Positions 35,100 through 45,589 of a stretch of 64,000 nt of DNA are shown one piece after another. Origin of the DNA: Hofstenia miamia (taxonomy: Eukaryota > Xenacoelomorpha > Acoela); the NCBI GenBank assembly GCA_004352715.1, contig SCFE01000036.1, positions 1,519,115 to 1,583,114 of the forward strand, given 5' to 3'. Position numbers and translations under genes: made by a program. Within the stretch, counting starts at the first letter, position 1. Each line of letters begins with the position of its first letter. The notes under the pieces were generated by a model. That model made no database searches, was not told where the DNA came from, and saw nothing but the letters and a program-made list of their open reading frames with translations.

Positions 35100-36541
35100 T
35101 AAGCCCATGCTACACGAACAATTTTTGTCGCCAATTTTTGTTGGTAACGAAAATCGTTCGTGTAGCACCCCTCTTCAACGACTAAAATCGGGAGAAATTA
35201 TCTAGACTAAAGTTGTCCGTTCGGTCCAACAAAAATTGGACAATAAAAATTGTTCGTGTAGCTCCCATTCCGCCAACTTTAGTCGTGAAGTAATTAAATG
35301 ACAAAAGTTGTTCGTGTAGCAGGGTACTCCGACCAACTTTTATGTCGGAGAAATAATTCTCCAACTTTCTAGTAATTATCACCTTCAAAGATAAATAAAC
35401 AATTTTAAGCTATAATTTCAATCGTTTTCAGAGTTCATTTCGTACTGTAAAATTTAAAATTAACTAGGTTTATAGAATAAATAATCATGATTTGTACATT
35501 TTTATGTTGAAATAAACGCATATCACTATGTAGGCATTTCTTTTGTATACTTGCGTATCAGTATTAAATTAAAACAATTAACTCATCAAAAAGAATCCTT
35601 TGTAGTAAACAAAAACATTTGAACATAAAATAGTGATTAGATTGGGAAGTCTATCACAGTGTAGCTTTGCGAACTCAAGTATTGTATAAATAGTGCAGGC
35701 AATTATGATGTTCGGTTTAATTTCAAAGTAAACAGCTTCATTCTTATTTCATCATTCGTGCACAGTGATAATCTGCTCTCCAACCCTTCTATAGGCCGCG
35801 ATAGCTCAATAACAATCGTATTTTTAATGTGATTTCATTAATTTAGATAGTTTTTAGAGGGATGAATATGTGCAAGCAGTATGAGGAGTTATTTTTTTGT
35901 ATCCAGCGCCTTGTAGATATTTTAAAATTTTGTATCCTACATAAATAAATGTATTAAATTCTGCTTTAATAAGATCTTCATGTGACCACACTGTTGACAT
36001 CTCCATGCTTTAGTGAAATGCGCGCTATAATTATGCAATTTGCCGCTTAAATTCAAGGCCATTATTACCATCACTCATTTAGGAATGTAAACAAGCACAT
36101 TTCATCAAGAAAATGCAAATACAGATATTGAAACAATATTGTTTCATATTCCTAAAATTTAATATTGAAAAATATTTTAATATTTTAGTTCAACTGTTAT
36201 GTTAAATGAGCAATATTAATATTTAATTTAAATATTTCTGCATATTCGGATATTCTTGTAATTCTTTCTTAAATATTTTATAATGAAGTAACTGAAATAA
36301 TAAAAAGTTGTTATAACACTATGCTACACGAACAACTTTTATCAACAATTTTTGTCGCCAACTAAAATCGTTCGTGTAGCACCCCCTCCCCAATTTTTGT
36401 CTAAAACTAATTAAATGACTAAAGTTGTTCGTGTAGCATACCAAATTAACAACAAAAGTTGGCGACAAAAGTTGTTCGTTCGGACGACAGAAATTGGTGA
36501 CAAAAGTTGGCTACAAAAGTTGTTCGTGTAGCATGGGCTTT
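35100..36541. repeat. Fold-back element with many GTTCGTGTAGC repeats
   Basis: The outer ends AAGCCCATGCTACACGAACAA and its inverse at 36520-36541 are long inverted repeats. Inside each end, the words CTACACGAAC/GTTCGTGTAGC, TTTTTGTCGCCAA and ACAAAAGTTG occur repeatedly in both orientations (35100-35330 and 36320-36541). About 950 bp of AT-rich DNA separates the clusters. This architecture fits a non-autonomous fold-back transposon. I could not settle the target duplication. Confidence 0.65.
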
Positions 36542-36749
36542 AGTTCCACTTCTTTGAAAATCTGTCAAGTGACACAGCAGCAAGATGCTTTGAAGTAATT
36601 AGCTTGCATATACAGTACTTTGGGGGTAGTTGGTGTGTGCATGGGGTTAAGAAAACATTATTAAATAAACAAAGACATCAAACAAATCTAAATATATTTT
36701 GAAGATCTGAATTACTAAAAGAAAAAGTTCGGGAGCATTTCTCTAATAN

Positions 36750-36930
36750 CAACTAAAATCGTTCGTGTAGCACCCCCTCCCCAATTTTTGTCTAAAACTA
36801 ATTAAATGACTAAAGTTGTTCGTGTAGCATACCAAATTAACAAAAAAAGCTGGCGACAAAAGTTGTTCGTTCGGACGACAGAAATTGGTGACAAACGTTG
36901 GCGACAAAAGTTGTTCGTGTAGCATGGGCT
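36750..36930. repeat. Second copy of the GTTCGTGTAGC repeat end, joined at an n
   Basis: Immediately after an n at 36749, about 180 bp repeats 36358-36540 with a few substitutions and again ends GTAGCATGGGCTT. The sequence after it differs from that after the first copy, so this is either a second insertion or a contig placed twice. Confidence 0.7.
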
Positions 36931-37765
36931 TTATTTTCAATAATGGTATATTTGAGAGCAAAATCAAATATTATACATAAACAATTTTACACACGTGGCG
37001 CAGGTTTGATAGAAGCACGTCACGCGTCACCTCAGTTTTGTATGATATGTTACATGCATTCAACGGTGTATATAAATCTATTTAAATATATATTTTTAAA
37101 AAAAATATATATATTTCATATTTTAAAACTTGAAAAATAAATTATTTAAATATATTTTAAAATATTATAAGGAAAAGAATATTCTTCAATGATATTTAAT
37201 TCAATATTTCCCCAAGAGTATTGTCATTCCAATACGACTTGTTATAATATAAAAACAGAACTTATTCCAAATTAATTGGCAAATTCTTTTTTCTTTGGTT
37301 TGCTAAGACAAAAGTCTTTTTGTAATTGTGATACCAAATATTATAGATATATCTGAGAAAATGGATTGCGACGGAAAAATAAATATATTATAATTTAAAT
37401 TTTTGCAAAATAAATCATTTATGTAGATTATTGCCAATATATTTAAATTATAAATATTTATATACACTCCCGCATGCATTTAAATGAGAAACAGAATTTT
37501 TATTATAAAGCATAAAGTGCAAGGCTGTCGCTATAATAATTATTTTCAATTTATTTTTTGGTGTAAAAACATTACGGTCATATATTTTAAAATGAACGTC
37601 TATTGCAATCATGTATAGAGAGCGGGTTTATTTTGCTCTACGTAACCCCATATTTTTTCGGTCTGTTGTATTGATTTGAAAATAAAAAACATGTCAGAAT
37701 GACAATTTTTGTTTTTCCTAATTAGTTGTGAGGTGACGCACATTGCGTCACATCAGCTACGCCAT

Positions 37766-37799
<34 letters not shown>

Positions 37800-37818
37800 G
37801 TAGACATCAAAAACTTAC

Positions 37819-37883
37819 AATTAACCTCACATATGCCTACTTTGTTTGGATAGGCCAAAGCCATTTCTCCTTTATAACATTTC
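37819..37883 (-). CDS. Exon of the cysteine-rich gene: start of module 1 (CYKGE)
   Basis: Minus strand: acceptor GTTTTTAG, 65 bp, donor AATT|GTAAGT; phase 2 in, phase 1 out. The peptide is KCYKGEMALAYPNK followed by VGICEVN. CYxG is the opening signature of the ET-module type of domain, and the second Cys (GIC) sits where expected. The phase-1 end fits the phase-1 start of 33879-34003. The exon preceding it should end in phase 2; neither 38.8- nor 39.0-kb candidate does, so at least one exon is missing or diverged. Confidence 0.7.
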
Positions 37884-38175
37884 CTAAAAACGTCAACACT
37901 AGAATTACAAGAAAATAATTAATAACAGTATTAAAATGTTAAATATTTGTTTTAACACCGTCAATCACCATCGTCATATATTAATTCGCTAGTTTTAAGT
38001 TACATATTGCAGTCAATCTTAATTCTTGTTTTCACTATGTAGTTTTATAATAACAATTTAATTAATTTTGTGGTGTTGAACAACCTATGTGTAAACTATG
38101 GCAGAGTAGAGGACTCATTAAGTAATAAATATTATATATCTAAATTAAGAGCACCACATATAAAAATGAGCACTT

Positions 38176-38653
38176 GCACTTGGGTTGGGAAAAATTTTTT
38201 TATTAAAAAAAACGCCTTAAACATTTTTTTCTATTAAAAACAGTGTTTTCAAACACCCGAACAATTAATAAGAAAAAACGACTTTACATGAAAAGCTTTA
38301 TTTTTTCTGCATGACTGATGGGACAAAGGTAATTTTTTTGGAGTTTTTAATGCGAAAGACGATATTGCAGCTCCGTCTGAGAGTTCCATCATGCTGAAGC
38401 CCCTTTCTTTCGAAGCAGAGCGTGGCACAAGCTACGGCGGGGATGTAATTCACCGCTCGCTTGATATGTTTATTATACATTACATTACAAAATACAATTA
38501 CAACTACAATAACATTCAACGTCTAAAATTTTACGCGCCATTGCCATAATAAAAAACACTTTAAAAAAACATCAATAAAAACAGGTGTTTTAAAACATGT
38601 TTTAAAATGTGTTTTAACAAGGGTATTTTTTATTTGCCAATCCTGGCTTACAT
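38176..38653. mobile_element. Probable hAT MITE, decayed
   Basis: The left end TTGGGTTGGGAAAAA and the reverse complement of the right end (CAGGATTGGCAAATAAAA) are similar. Flanking 8-mers ACTTGCAC and GCTTACAT agree at 5 of 8. The inside shares AAACATGTTTTAAA and AAACAGTGTTTT words with the MITE at 15631-15992. A minus-strand frame at 38298-38519 (73 codons) includes AVACATLCFERKGLQHDGT but no domain I know. Confidence 0.5.
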
Positions 38654-38837
38654 ACTAAATGAATAAGCCATATTTAGTATTTCACATTTAACTCCAGCTT
38701 CAACGAACTTGTATATTTTCCTTGAATATTTAAATGCAGATTATCAAAGTGAAATCCTGTGAAAGCTTTGTTTGCATAAGAAACCACAACAAAACTCAAG
38801 TAATCTTAGAATCAATAAAATGTATTATCATACTCAC

Positions 38838-38945
38838 GGAAAAATAGTTATCTAATGCACATGATGTCCCAGATGCATAGCTAGATTGATTTATAGTTAT
38901 TACATCTTTGTAATAGCAAATTTTAGTTGGGGGTTTCGACACCAT
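38838..38945 (-). CDS. Candidate exon with CYYKD motif, possibly an upstream module start
   Basis: Minus strand: acceptor CAACTAG, 108 bp open, donor TCC|GTGAGT; phase 0 in and out. It encodes TKICYYKDVITI and then SGTSCALDNYFS. A CYxxD opening followed by a second Cys about 18 residues on resembles the module start at 37.8 kb (CYKGE ... GIC). The phases do not connect to the neighbours (39.0 kb ends in phase 1, 37.8 kb starts in phase 2), so an intermediate exon is missing or this is a degenerate module. Confidence 0.4.
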
Positions 38946-39021
38946 CTAGTTGTTTCATGTGAATGTTAATGTTAGATATTTACAATGTTGAATAACTTAG
39001 CAAAAAAATAAAATTACTCAC

Positions 39022-39105
39022 GTTTTTGACTTAGACATGATAAAGATAGTGAATTTGTGATTGAATCACAAACGTAATTAGTGGTTTCCACAGTTGGAAA
39101 AATCC
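39022..39105 (-). CDS. Candidate exon with two cysteines, possibly of the same gene
   Basis: Minus strand: acceptor AAATTAG, 84 bp, donor AAAC|GTGAGT; phase 1 in and out. It reads FPTVETTNYVCDSITN and LSLSCLSQK. The phase-1 entry and T-T-N-Y-V-C order recall the 14.7-kb exon (TETKYC), but it is shorter. Only 76 bp separates it from the 38.8-kb candidate, and the two are out of phase. A pseudo-exon or relic module is possible. Confidence 0.3.
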
Positions 39106-39332
39106 CTAATTTTTTTCAACTTTCATTTGCTTAACGTCAATTACAATGAACTCAATGATTTATAAACATAGAGGCTTTTTAATAGAATGTATGCTTTCTT
39201 TGGTTTGTAATTGTTGGTAGTTGTCCTAACCTTAATCAACCTGGTCTCCTTTAAAATATAAATGGATAAACCACTTCAAAGAATTTTCATAAGACTTTTT
39301 AGTAAATTGTACGAAATTTGTCCAAACATAAT

Positions 39333-39480
39333 TCAGTTTTGATATTGATATATGTTGCTACTGCACCGTACACGAGTGCAATTTGATAGGAGCAAAAATC
39401 ATCTATTGGCTATTCTCGAGATATTGATGAATATTGATTGATCTTTTTTTGTGAAAAATGCAAAAATCGGAGGAATAAAA
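39333..39480. repeat. Left arm of a ~150-bp inverted repeat (partner 45590-45742)
   Basis: The sequence around TTTTGATATTGATATATGTT, CTGCACCGTAC, GAGTGCA, ATCATCTATTGGC, TATTCTCGAGATATTGAT and GGAATAA is repeated in reverse complement at 45590-45742 with roughly one difference in eight. The two arms face each other over 6.1 kb of transposon remains. Confidence 0.75.
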
Positions 39481-39619
39481 TATTGCTTTTGTCCGGCCTA
39501 GTCATTATACTAAAATCCAATGTCTATATGGTTGGTTACTTGCTTCTACTGTTCTGCACATAGTATAAAGAGAGCTTGCAAAGGTCGTCTTGTACATAGG
39601 CGGCCGCTCAATTTTCCTG

Positions 39620-40460
39620 CACACAATTATTGAAGTTACGCTTTCAAATGGATTTCCTCTTTGGACTATAAAGACGCTCTGCTGAAATTCTCAACNNNNN
39701 NNNNNNNNNNNNNNNNNNNNNNNNNNNNNNNNNNNNNNNNNNNNNNNNNNNNNNNNNNNNNNNNNNNNNNNNNNNNNNNNNNNNNNNNNNNNNNNNNNNN
39801 NNNNNNNNNNNNNNNNNNNNNNNNNNNNNNNNNNNNNNNNNNNNNNNNNNNNNNNNNNNNNNNNNNNNNNNNNNNNNNNNNNNNNNNNNNNNNNNNNNNN
39901 NNNNNNNNNNNNNNNNNNNNNNNNNNNNNNNNNNNNNNNNNNNNNNNNNNNNNNNNNNNNNNNNNNNNNNNNNNNNNNNNNNNNNNNNNNNNNNNATAAA
40001 GACGCTCTGCTGAAATTCTCAACTCTCCCGCTGTCACTCTACTTCCATGCCTGTGATCTCCTTCTATTCAATCGACTACTGACTCGCAAATTGGATCTTG
40101 ATCCTTTTGATTTCATTAAGTTCTCTAATTCCTGCTGCACTCGCTCGGATGATGTTGTCACCTTCTCCATTCGTCGTACAAAGAAACATCGCACCCTTCA
40201 CTCGTTTTTCAATCGTGCTTGTACTGCTGCTAATTACATCTTGACTCGCAACTCTCCAACAGTGATTGATTTCTTTTCCCCGCCACCGAGCCTCAAGAAA
40301 TCTTTGATGGCTTTCCTTTTTGCTGAGCCCTTCTCCAACTTCGCCTACTCTTCCATTTGCTCCTATTTCATCTCCTGTGACTGTCCTCGCTGCCGTAAAA
40401 CTTGACTTGTTTTNTGTATGCCTTTAGCGGCTAAATAAAGTCATTGATTATTATTATTAT
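39620..40460 (+). pseudogene. LINE 3' end (same family as 57-59.9 kb), with (TTA)n tail
   Basis: The plus frame from about 40010 gives the post-RT C-terminal region: YFHACDLLLFNRLLTR, DDVVTFSIRR, then SYFISCDCPRCRKT and a stop. The 3' end is AATAAAGTCATTGA followed by (TTA)n. Closely related sequence occurs at 59580-59850 and 61830-62110. A 300-N gap (39696-39995) is flanked on both sides by the same 28 bases (ATAAAGACGCTCTGCTGAAA...), so the true gap may be zero or negative. A further n lies at 40414. The reverse transcriptase core is absent: 5' truncated, dead. Confidence 0.8.
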
Positions 40461-40559
40461 TATTATAACATAAATTATATTCATTCATTTAATTGCACAG
40501 TGCTTGTGGTTTTTCATTGTGCCAACCATGATGAGTCACAACCAACGTGCTATAGATCA

Positions 40560-42140
40560 AATCGAAGTAAAGTATCTATTGTATTTATGCAAAAAGCAAA
40601 ATATCTTGTAACACATCTGGTTGAAAGGCAAATACAAGATTTTTTATTGCCAATTATGATAGCAATGATGCTTGTCTGATGAATTGAATACGTGGTAAAT
40701 GTTGCTGTGACCTCGCTATTATTGCAAGTAGGAAAGAAAACGCAGAACATGCTTCCAGAGGTCTTTGACCTTTTACAGACCGCCCCCGAATATTATCGTT
40801 TGATGCCGCGACTGATCTAAATAGACTACAAATGTCTACCGGTATATCAAATACATCAATGAAGACCAAAGTCATACCTTTCATGAGATCCCAATTCGGA
40901 AGAAATCAAATTCAAACCGAAGCTGAAAAGTTCTTACAGCAAAGGGATCGTGAGTTGATTGACTTCTTGAATTTAGCAGATGTACATTATGATATGGCGA
41001 ATGACTGACTATCCACATGATATTTCATTTGTATATTGCAATGATTTGTACAGTCTGATTTTGCGTATTTGCTCAGAAAGAAGAATCAGTATAGAGGCCG
41101 CAGTAATTAAAATCGGAATTGATGGTGGGGGAGATTTTCTTAGTTTGTCTGACAATTTTGAAAAAAGAACAGCCCCAGTACCTCGCAAAAAATTCATCAG
41201 TTCTCTGGTTTCAAAAAATTGATCATACTTTTTCTTGCACCTGAGGTTCCATAGACTCATGATTATTTGAAGACTGTACTTGACCTTATTCTTGTCGATA
41301 AGCTGCCCACAAATTTCACTTCTGCCGTTGATATAAAACTTGCGAACAATTTGGGTGGTCTTCAAAGCCATAGCAGTTCATATGCTTCCTTTTGGTGTGA
41401 GGCTCCAAAGTAAAAATTTTGTGATATTTCCAAAGCTCAAATCCATGTCATACGATCTCTTGGATCTGTCAAGGAGGACGCTAAAAATTTTAGGGCTTCA
41501 TTACAACTAGATGCAAATAATACACAAGCAGGGCACTTAAAAATTTGTGTAAACGAACCTCTTATTGTCTGGTACGATTGTGATATATTCATTGACAAAC
41601 TGTCGCCTAAAGAATTGCATTTACTTTTCAGATTAAAGAATAGATTGCTCAAAGGTTTGCAAGACTCACATGGAGCTACTGCCGATGAATAGTTAGCTCG
41701 AGTTGGTATACAAATGCCAAAACTTCATCCCGGCGAATTAAATGGAAACATGTGCCGTCGACTACTTCAAAAAGCTAATGCACTTTATCAAAGTATTACT
41801 TCGAAAATCTAACTGATCTTGATATCATTGCAGCGTTCAATTTGAATGTTCGAGATTGTTTTGGGGATACATTAAATACTTCTTTCAAAGAATCAATTCA
41901 GCATTTTACGTCAGCTGTTAACAGTTTTGTTCGTTTTGGGCAACAGACCTCCGAAATGGTCCATTGCAGTTATTGAATCAATGCGGAAAAGTGAGCACCA
42001 ATCACAAAGATTATGGAAATCACTTACTAGAAACAGTGGTAAGATACAATGGACGCCATGTTCAATATCTGAGTTATCGTGCAAGTTAAGAAGCATTCTC
42101 TTGCAATTTTTATTAATGTCAGTATGAAAAAGAGCTGTCA
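40560..42140 (+). pseudogene. Unidentified transposase-like pseudogene
   Basis: Three plus frames, broken by several stops and shifts, collectively read like one protein: LQQRDRELIDFLNLADVHYD; IKIGIDGGGDFLS; LDLILVDKLPTNFTSAVD; IKLANNLGGLQSHSSSYASF then WCEAPK; RSLGSVKEDAKNF; ELHLLFRLKNRLLKGLQDSH; LHPGELNGNMCRRLLQKAN. I have an impression of seeing such ORFs repeatedly in invertebrate genomes, but cannot name the family. IGIDGGG could hold an acidic catalytic residue, and a Gly-Asn-x-x-Arg motif late in the protein recalls RAG1/Transib-type transposases. That likeness is weak. It lies between the inverted arms at 39.3 and 45.7 kb. Confidence 0.5.
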
Positions 42141-42251
42141 TTTCTGTTTTCTATAAATTTCATGAATTTATAATATTTGCATTTTAAAATTTTCATTGCA
42201 TTTTCTATTAAAGTTTTTATTTCATACTTTATGAAAAGGCATTTTATACTA

Positions 42252-43686
42252 CAGGGTGTCCTGTTTTAAATTGAAAAAGTAAATTGTGTGTTAATGAGCC
42301 GAAAGTGCATGATTTTGATTGGATGATTTAATCAAACTGTTTTACTGGTATGTGGATTTGTTTATGTATTGTAATTTTCATCAACAAATTTATTTTTTAG
42401 AAAATGAATGACAGTTTAAACTCGGTTAGTCAAANNNNNNNNNNNNNNNNNNNNNNNNNNNNNNNNNNNNNNNNNNNNNNNNNNNNNNNNNNNNNNNNNN
42501 NNNNNNNNNNNNNNNNNNNNNNNNNNNNNNNNNNNNNNNNNNNNNNNNNNNNNNNNNNNNNNNNNNNNNNNNNNNNNNNNNNNNNNNNNNNNNNNNNNNN
42601 NNNNNNNNNNNNNNNNNNNNNNNNNNNNNNNNNNNNNNNNNNNNNNNNNNNNNNNNNNNNNNNNNNNNNNNNNNNNNNNNNNNNNNNNNNNNNNNNNNNN
42701 NNNNNNNNNNNNNNNNNNNNNNNNNNNNNNNNNNNNNNNNNNNNNNNNNNNNNNNNNNNNNNNNNNNNNNNNNNNNNNNNNNNNNNNNNNNNNNNNNNNN
42801 NNNNNNNNNNNNNNNNNNNNNNNNNNNNNNNNNNNNNNNNNNNNNNNNNNNNNNNNNNNNNNNNNNNNNNNNNNNNNNNNNNNNNNNNNNNNNNNNNNNN
42901 NNNNNNNNNNNNNNNNNNNNNNNNNNNNNNNNNNNNNNNNNNNNNNNNNNNNNNNNNNNNNNNNNNNNNNNNNNNNNNNNNNNNNNNNNNNNNNNNNNNN
43001 NNNNNNNNNNNNNNNNNNNNNNNNNNNNNNNNNNNNNNNNNNNNNNNNNNNNNNNNNNNNNNNNNNNNNNNNNNNNNNNNNNNNNNNNNNNNNNNNNNNN
43101 NNNNNNNNNNNNNNNNNNNNNNNNNNNNNNNNNNNNNNNNNNNNNNNNNNNNNNNNNNNNNNNNNNNNNNNNNNNNNNNNNNNNNNNNNNNNNNNNNNNN
43201 NNNNNNNNNNNNNNNNNNNNNNNNNNNNNNNNNNNNNNNNNNNNNNNNNNNNNNNNNNNNNNNNNNNNNNNNNNNNNNNNNNNNNNNNNNNNNNNNNNNN
43301 NNNNNNNNNNNNNNNNNNNNNNNNNNNNNNNNNNNNNNNNNNNNNNTTGGATTTTGGGGATATGTGAAAGGAAAGGTTTGTGCACAAAGTCACAATAGCA
43401 TTCAATCTGTCAAAGAATGCATAGAAGATGTTGTCGAATCTCTTTCACCACATTTTTACTCAAACACCATTGATAATATCATCACGCGTTGCGAACTGTG
43501 CATTCAGAACGAAGGTGATTTATTTGAATAATTAACATTTTTTGTGTATTGCTTATGTGTTACATTTTTTACAATAAATAAATCCCCGGCTTTCATCTTT
43601 CATTTGACATAAAGCACAACAATTTTTGATTGTAAATGCAAAAGTTTTCCACAATTTACTTTTTCAATTTAAAACAGGACATCCTG
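42252..43686 (+). mobile_element. Mariner-like (IS630) element with 38-bp inverted repeats and TA duplication
   Basis: The ends CAGGGTGTCCTGTTTTAAAT and, inverted at the right, CAGGATGTCCTGTTTTAAAT continue matching to about 38 bp. TA flanks both sides. It has the size (1435 bp) and structure of a complete mariner-like element. The interior is a 912-N gap (42435-43346). The transposase start and end are visible on either side. Confidence 0.9.
42404..43531 (+). CDS. Mariner-like transposase, centre hidden by a gap
   Basis: A start region (MNDSLNSVSQ) at 42404 precedes the gap. After it the frame reads GFWGYVKGKVCAQSHNSIQS, VKECIEDVVESL and RCELCIQNEGDLFE to a stop at 43531. LWGYVKxxVY followed by a helical segment and R-x3-CI-x3-G is the C-terminus of the mariner-like transposases found with an N-terminal DUF4817-type domain. 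Whether the catalytic triad is intact cannot be seen, and the frame across the Ns is assumed. Confidence 0.6.
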   Translation: MNDSLNSVSQXXXXXXXXXXXXXXXXXXXXXXXXXXXXXXXXXXXXXXXXXXXXXXXXXXXXXXXXXXXXXXXXXXXXXXXXXXXXXXXXXXXXXXXXXXXXXXXXXXXXXXXXXXXXXXXXXXXXXXXXXXXXXXXXXXXXXXXXXXXXXXXXXXXXXXXXXXXXXXXXXXXXXXXXXXXXXXXXXXXXXXXXXXXXXXXXXXXXXXXXXXXXXXXXXXXXXXXXXXXXXXXXXXXXXXXXXXXXXXXXXXXXXXXXXXXXXXXXXXXXXXXXXXXXXXXXXXXXXXXXXXXXXXXXXXXXXXXXXXXXXXXXXGFWGYVKGKVCAQSHNSIQSVKECIEDVVESLSPHFYSNTIDNIITRCELCIQNEGDLFE

Positions 43687-43857
43687 TAGAATGTATGAGC
43701 TGTTCTCAATATGTTAATGTGATTTTATGTTTTAAATATGTAATATTTACAGGGATGTTTAAAATGCCGAACTGCTAACGGCTATTTATAAAAATGTTGG
43801 TTATAGAAAATTTTTATTCACACAAGATGCAACAAACGAATTGTAACAAAAAATACA

Positions 43858-45315
43858 CTAATCTGAGTCCTCCAAAGTGCTTATTTCAAAAATTTCTTTT
43901 GTAATATCTGCTTCAGTGACATCTCGTGCTGCAACATCTAAAATTTTATCAAAATTGTACCTTATAAAGAGTTCATTATCCATAGACTCCGCAGATAAGT
44001 TTGCCCGAATTCCGCTGTGGCGAGAAAATGCATGTTCAACGGCAGCTTCAGAAATGGCTATTTTCTTTACTGTATTGTATAGAAGGCGACGAAGAGGAAA
44101 TCTGTCCAAAACAACTGCATCGTTTAGACAGATTATGTCCTGTAACAACTCTTTCTTCAACGAATTCAGCGTGTCGATTATTGGGCAACACTGATTTTGC
44201 CCAAGATTCAAAAACCCGTTTTTCAAAATCAGTTGGTTCATCCAACAAGTGACCCAAAATATCATCATTTGTGCGTTGTATATATGGAGCTGGTTTTAAA
44301 TTGCTTCCATCGTTTTTGGAAAACTTTTTCCTCCAAAATAGCTTTTGTTTTTGTGGGCAACGCAGGGTTATTGAGCCATGCGTCATGTATTGAATGAAAT
44401 GCAGTGATAACGTCAAAAACATTGGAGTTGTCCTTTTGAACGTTCATTAGATGTTTACAAACTTCATTAAGGATCTGTTTTGTTTGCTCGAACTAAACCA
44501 CTTCTAATTCAGTACACACATTTTTGGTCAAAGCAAGGCATAAACTGTCTTATCTAGCTGTCCATCTTGTCGGTGAATATCTAGGTAGGAGCTTTTTGCG
44601 TACCATTCCATCTAATATTGACAGCGATTCTTTTGCAATGTCCACTTGCACAAAAACATCTTTAACGATTAAATTCAAAAGATGAGCACTACACCTCGCG
44701 TTCAGTATTTGGGGGTTCTCTTCGTGAATCAACTGTAGACCTCCTTTAATATTTCTTGCATAATCCGCAACTATTGCTACGATTCTGCTGCCTACCAAAG
44801 TGGAAATGGACTGATGTAACAAATTCCGAAAATCCACTGCAAGTTTTGACGACAGAACGGCACTCGATAGGTAAAATATCTTCTTACCATTCCACACGAG
44901 GATGCAAACATGTTGTTTGGAAACACTGTCAGTCCAACCATCCAACAATAGCGTAACAAACTGTCCTTTCATTTTATGACGAGATTTAACTGCACATCCA
45001 TATGCCCATTGAAAGAATTCATCTTCAACAATATCATGTGGAAGAACATGTGATGAACAGCATGCGGCAATTGCTTGTCGGTCTAAAGCTGATAAATTTG
45101 GTAATCTACTCTTGCTTGCTGGTACAAGGTAATTCGATATCTTTGCAATTTTGGTAGGAACTTTTTCTTCAAAAATTTCAAGATGCTTTGCCTTAATGGT
45201 TTTGCAAATTAGAAGAATGTTTTTTCGCTGACTCGTACGTAATCTTCGTTGAACACAAATTGCACGAGCGTTTTTTTTCACCAGCAAGCGCAAAGTGTTT
45301 TTCATACGAAGACAT
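43858..45315 (-). pseudogene. BED-finger hAT transposase, frameshifted
   Basis: The minus strand reads a BED zinc finger near the start (ATG at 45315; FALAGEKKRSCNLCST and KKHSSNLQNH), then after a frameshift IKAKHLEIFEEK. The central frame (to 44550) contains FVTLLLDGWTDS and IVAIVADYARN, the two Asp of the hAT DDE triad, and NARCSAHLLNLIVKDVF. After stops around 44500, further frames give DDILGHLLDEPTDFEKRVF and the dimerisation region AAVEHAFSRHSGIRANL with FIRYNF, ending at 43858. Domain order and motifs are clear hAT. At least three frame breaks make it inactive. It lies just inside the right arm of the 39.3/45.7-kb inverted repeat. Confidence 0.85.
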
Positions 45316-45589
45316 GACAGAAGAAACTGAAATAAAACCCGCGTAAATTACACAGCATCGTGTAAATGAATCACACTGAATTTAAATTCTACATTAACGG
45401 CAGTTTGCTGTGCACGGCGCCGTGCCGTTTCCATACTTGAATATACATAATTAATAATTTTCTCGTAAATAAGTAATGGGAAACTTTAATAATGCATCTG
45501 ATTTTTTTTGTAGAAGACACATAGTAACACAGTCTGTCAATATTGGGTGTGAACTATTTTCCTGCTTTGTAAAGAAACGAATGTATTGA

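Larger units (their letters stand above)
34095..37767. mobile_element. 3.7-kb hAT-type element inserted in an intron
   Basis: The left end CAGAGGCGTAGCT and the reverse complement of the right end (CAATGGCGTAGCT) are inverted repeats of hAT type. Both sides abut (AT)n, so the 8-bp target duplication ATATATAT fits but is not diagnostic. Removing the element leaves only about 142 bp between two exons of the cysteine-rich gene. A segment near 34410-34500 matches, inverted, the sequence at 10985-11060 in another hAT. No transposase frame survives. Smaller elements (34769-34899, 35100-36541, 36750-36930) lie inside it. Confidence 0.65.

Noticed and set aside
38654-38830. Coding exon on the minus strand (FHFDNLHLNIQGKYTSSLKL)
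   Set aside because: Open for about 40 codons, but it has no cysteines, ends in TAA and lacks a clear link to the flanking exons.
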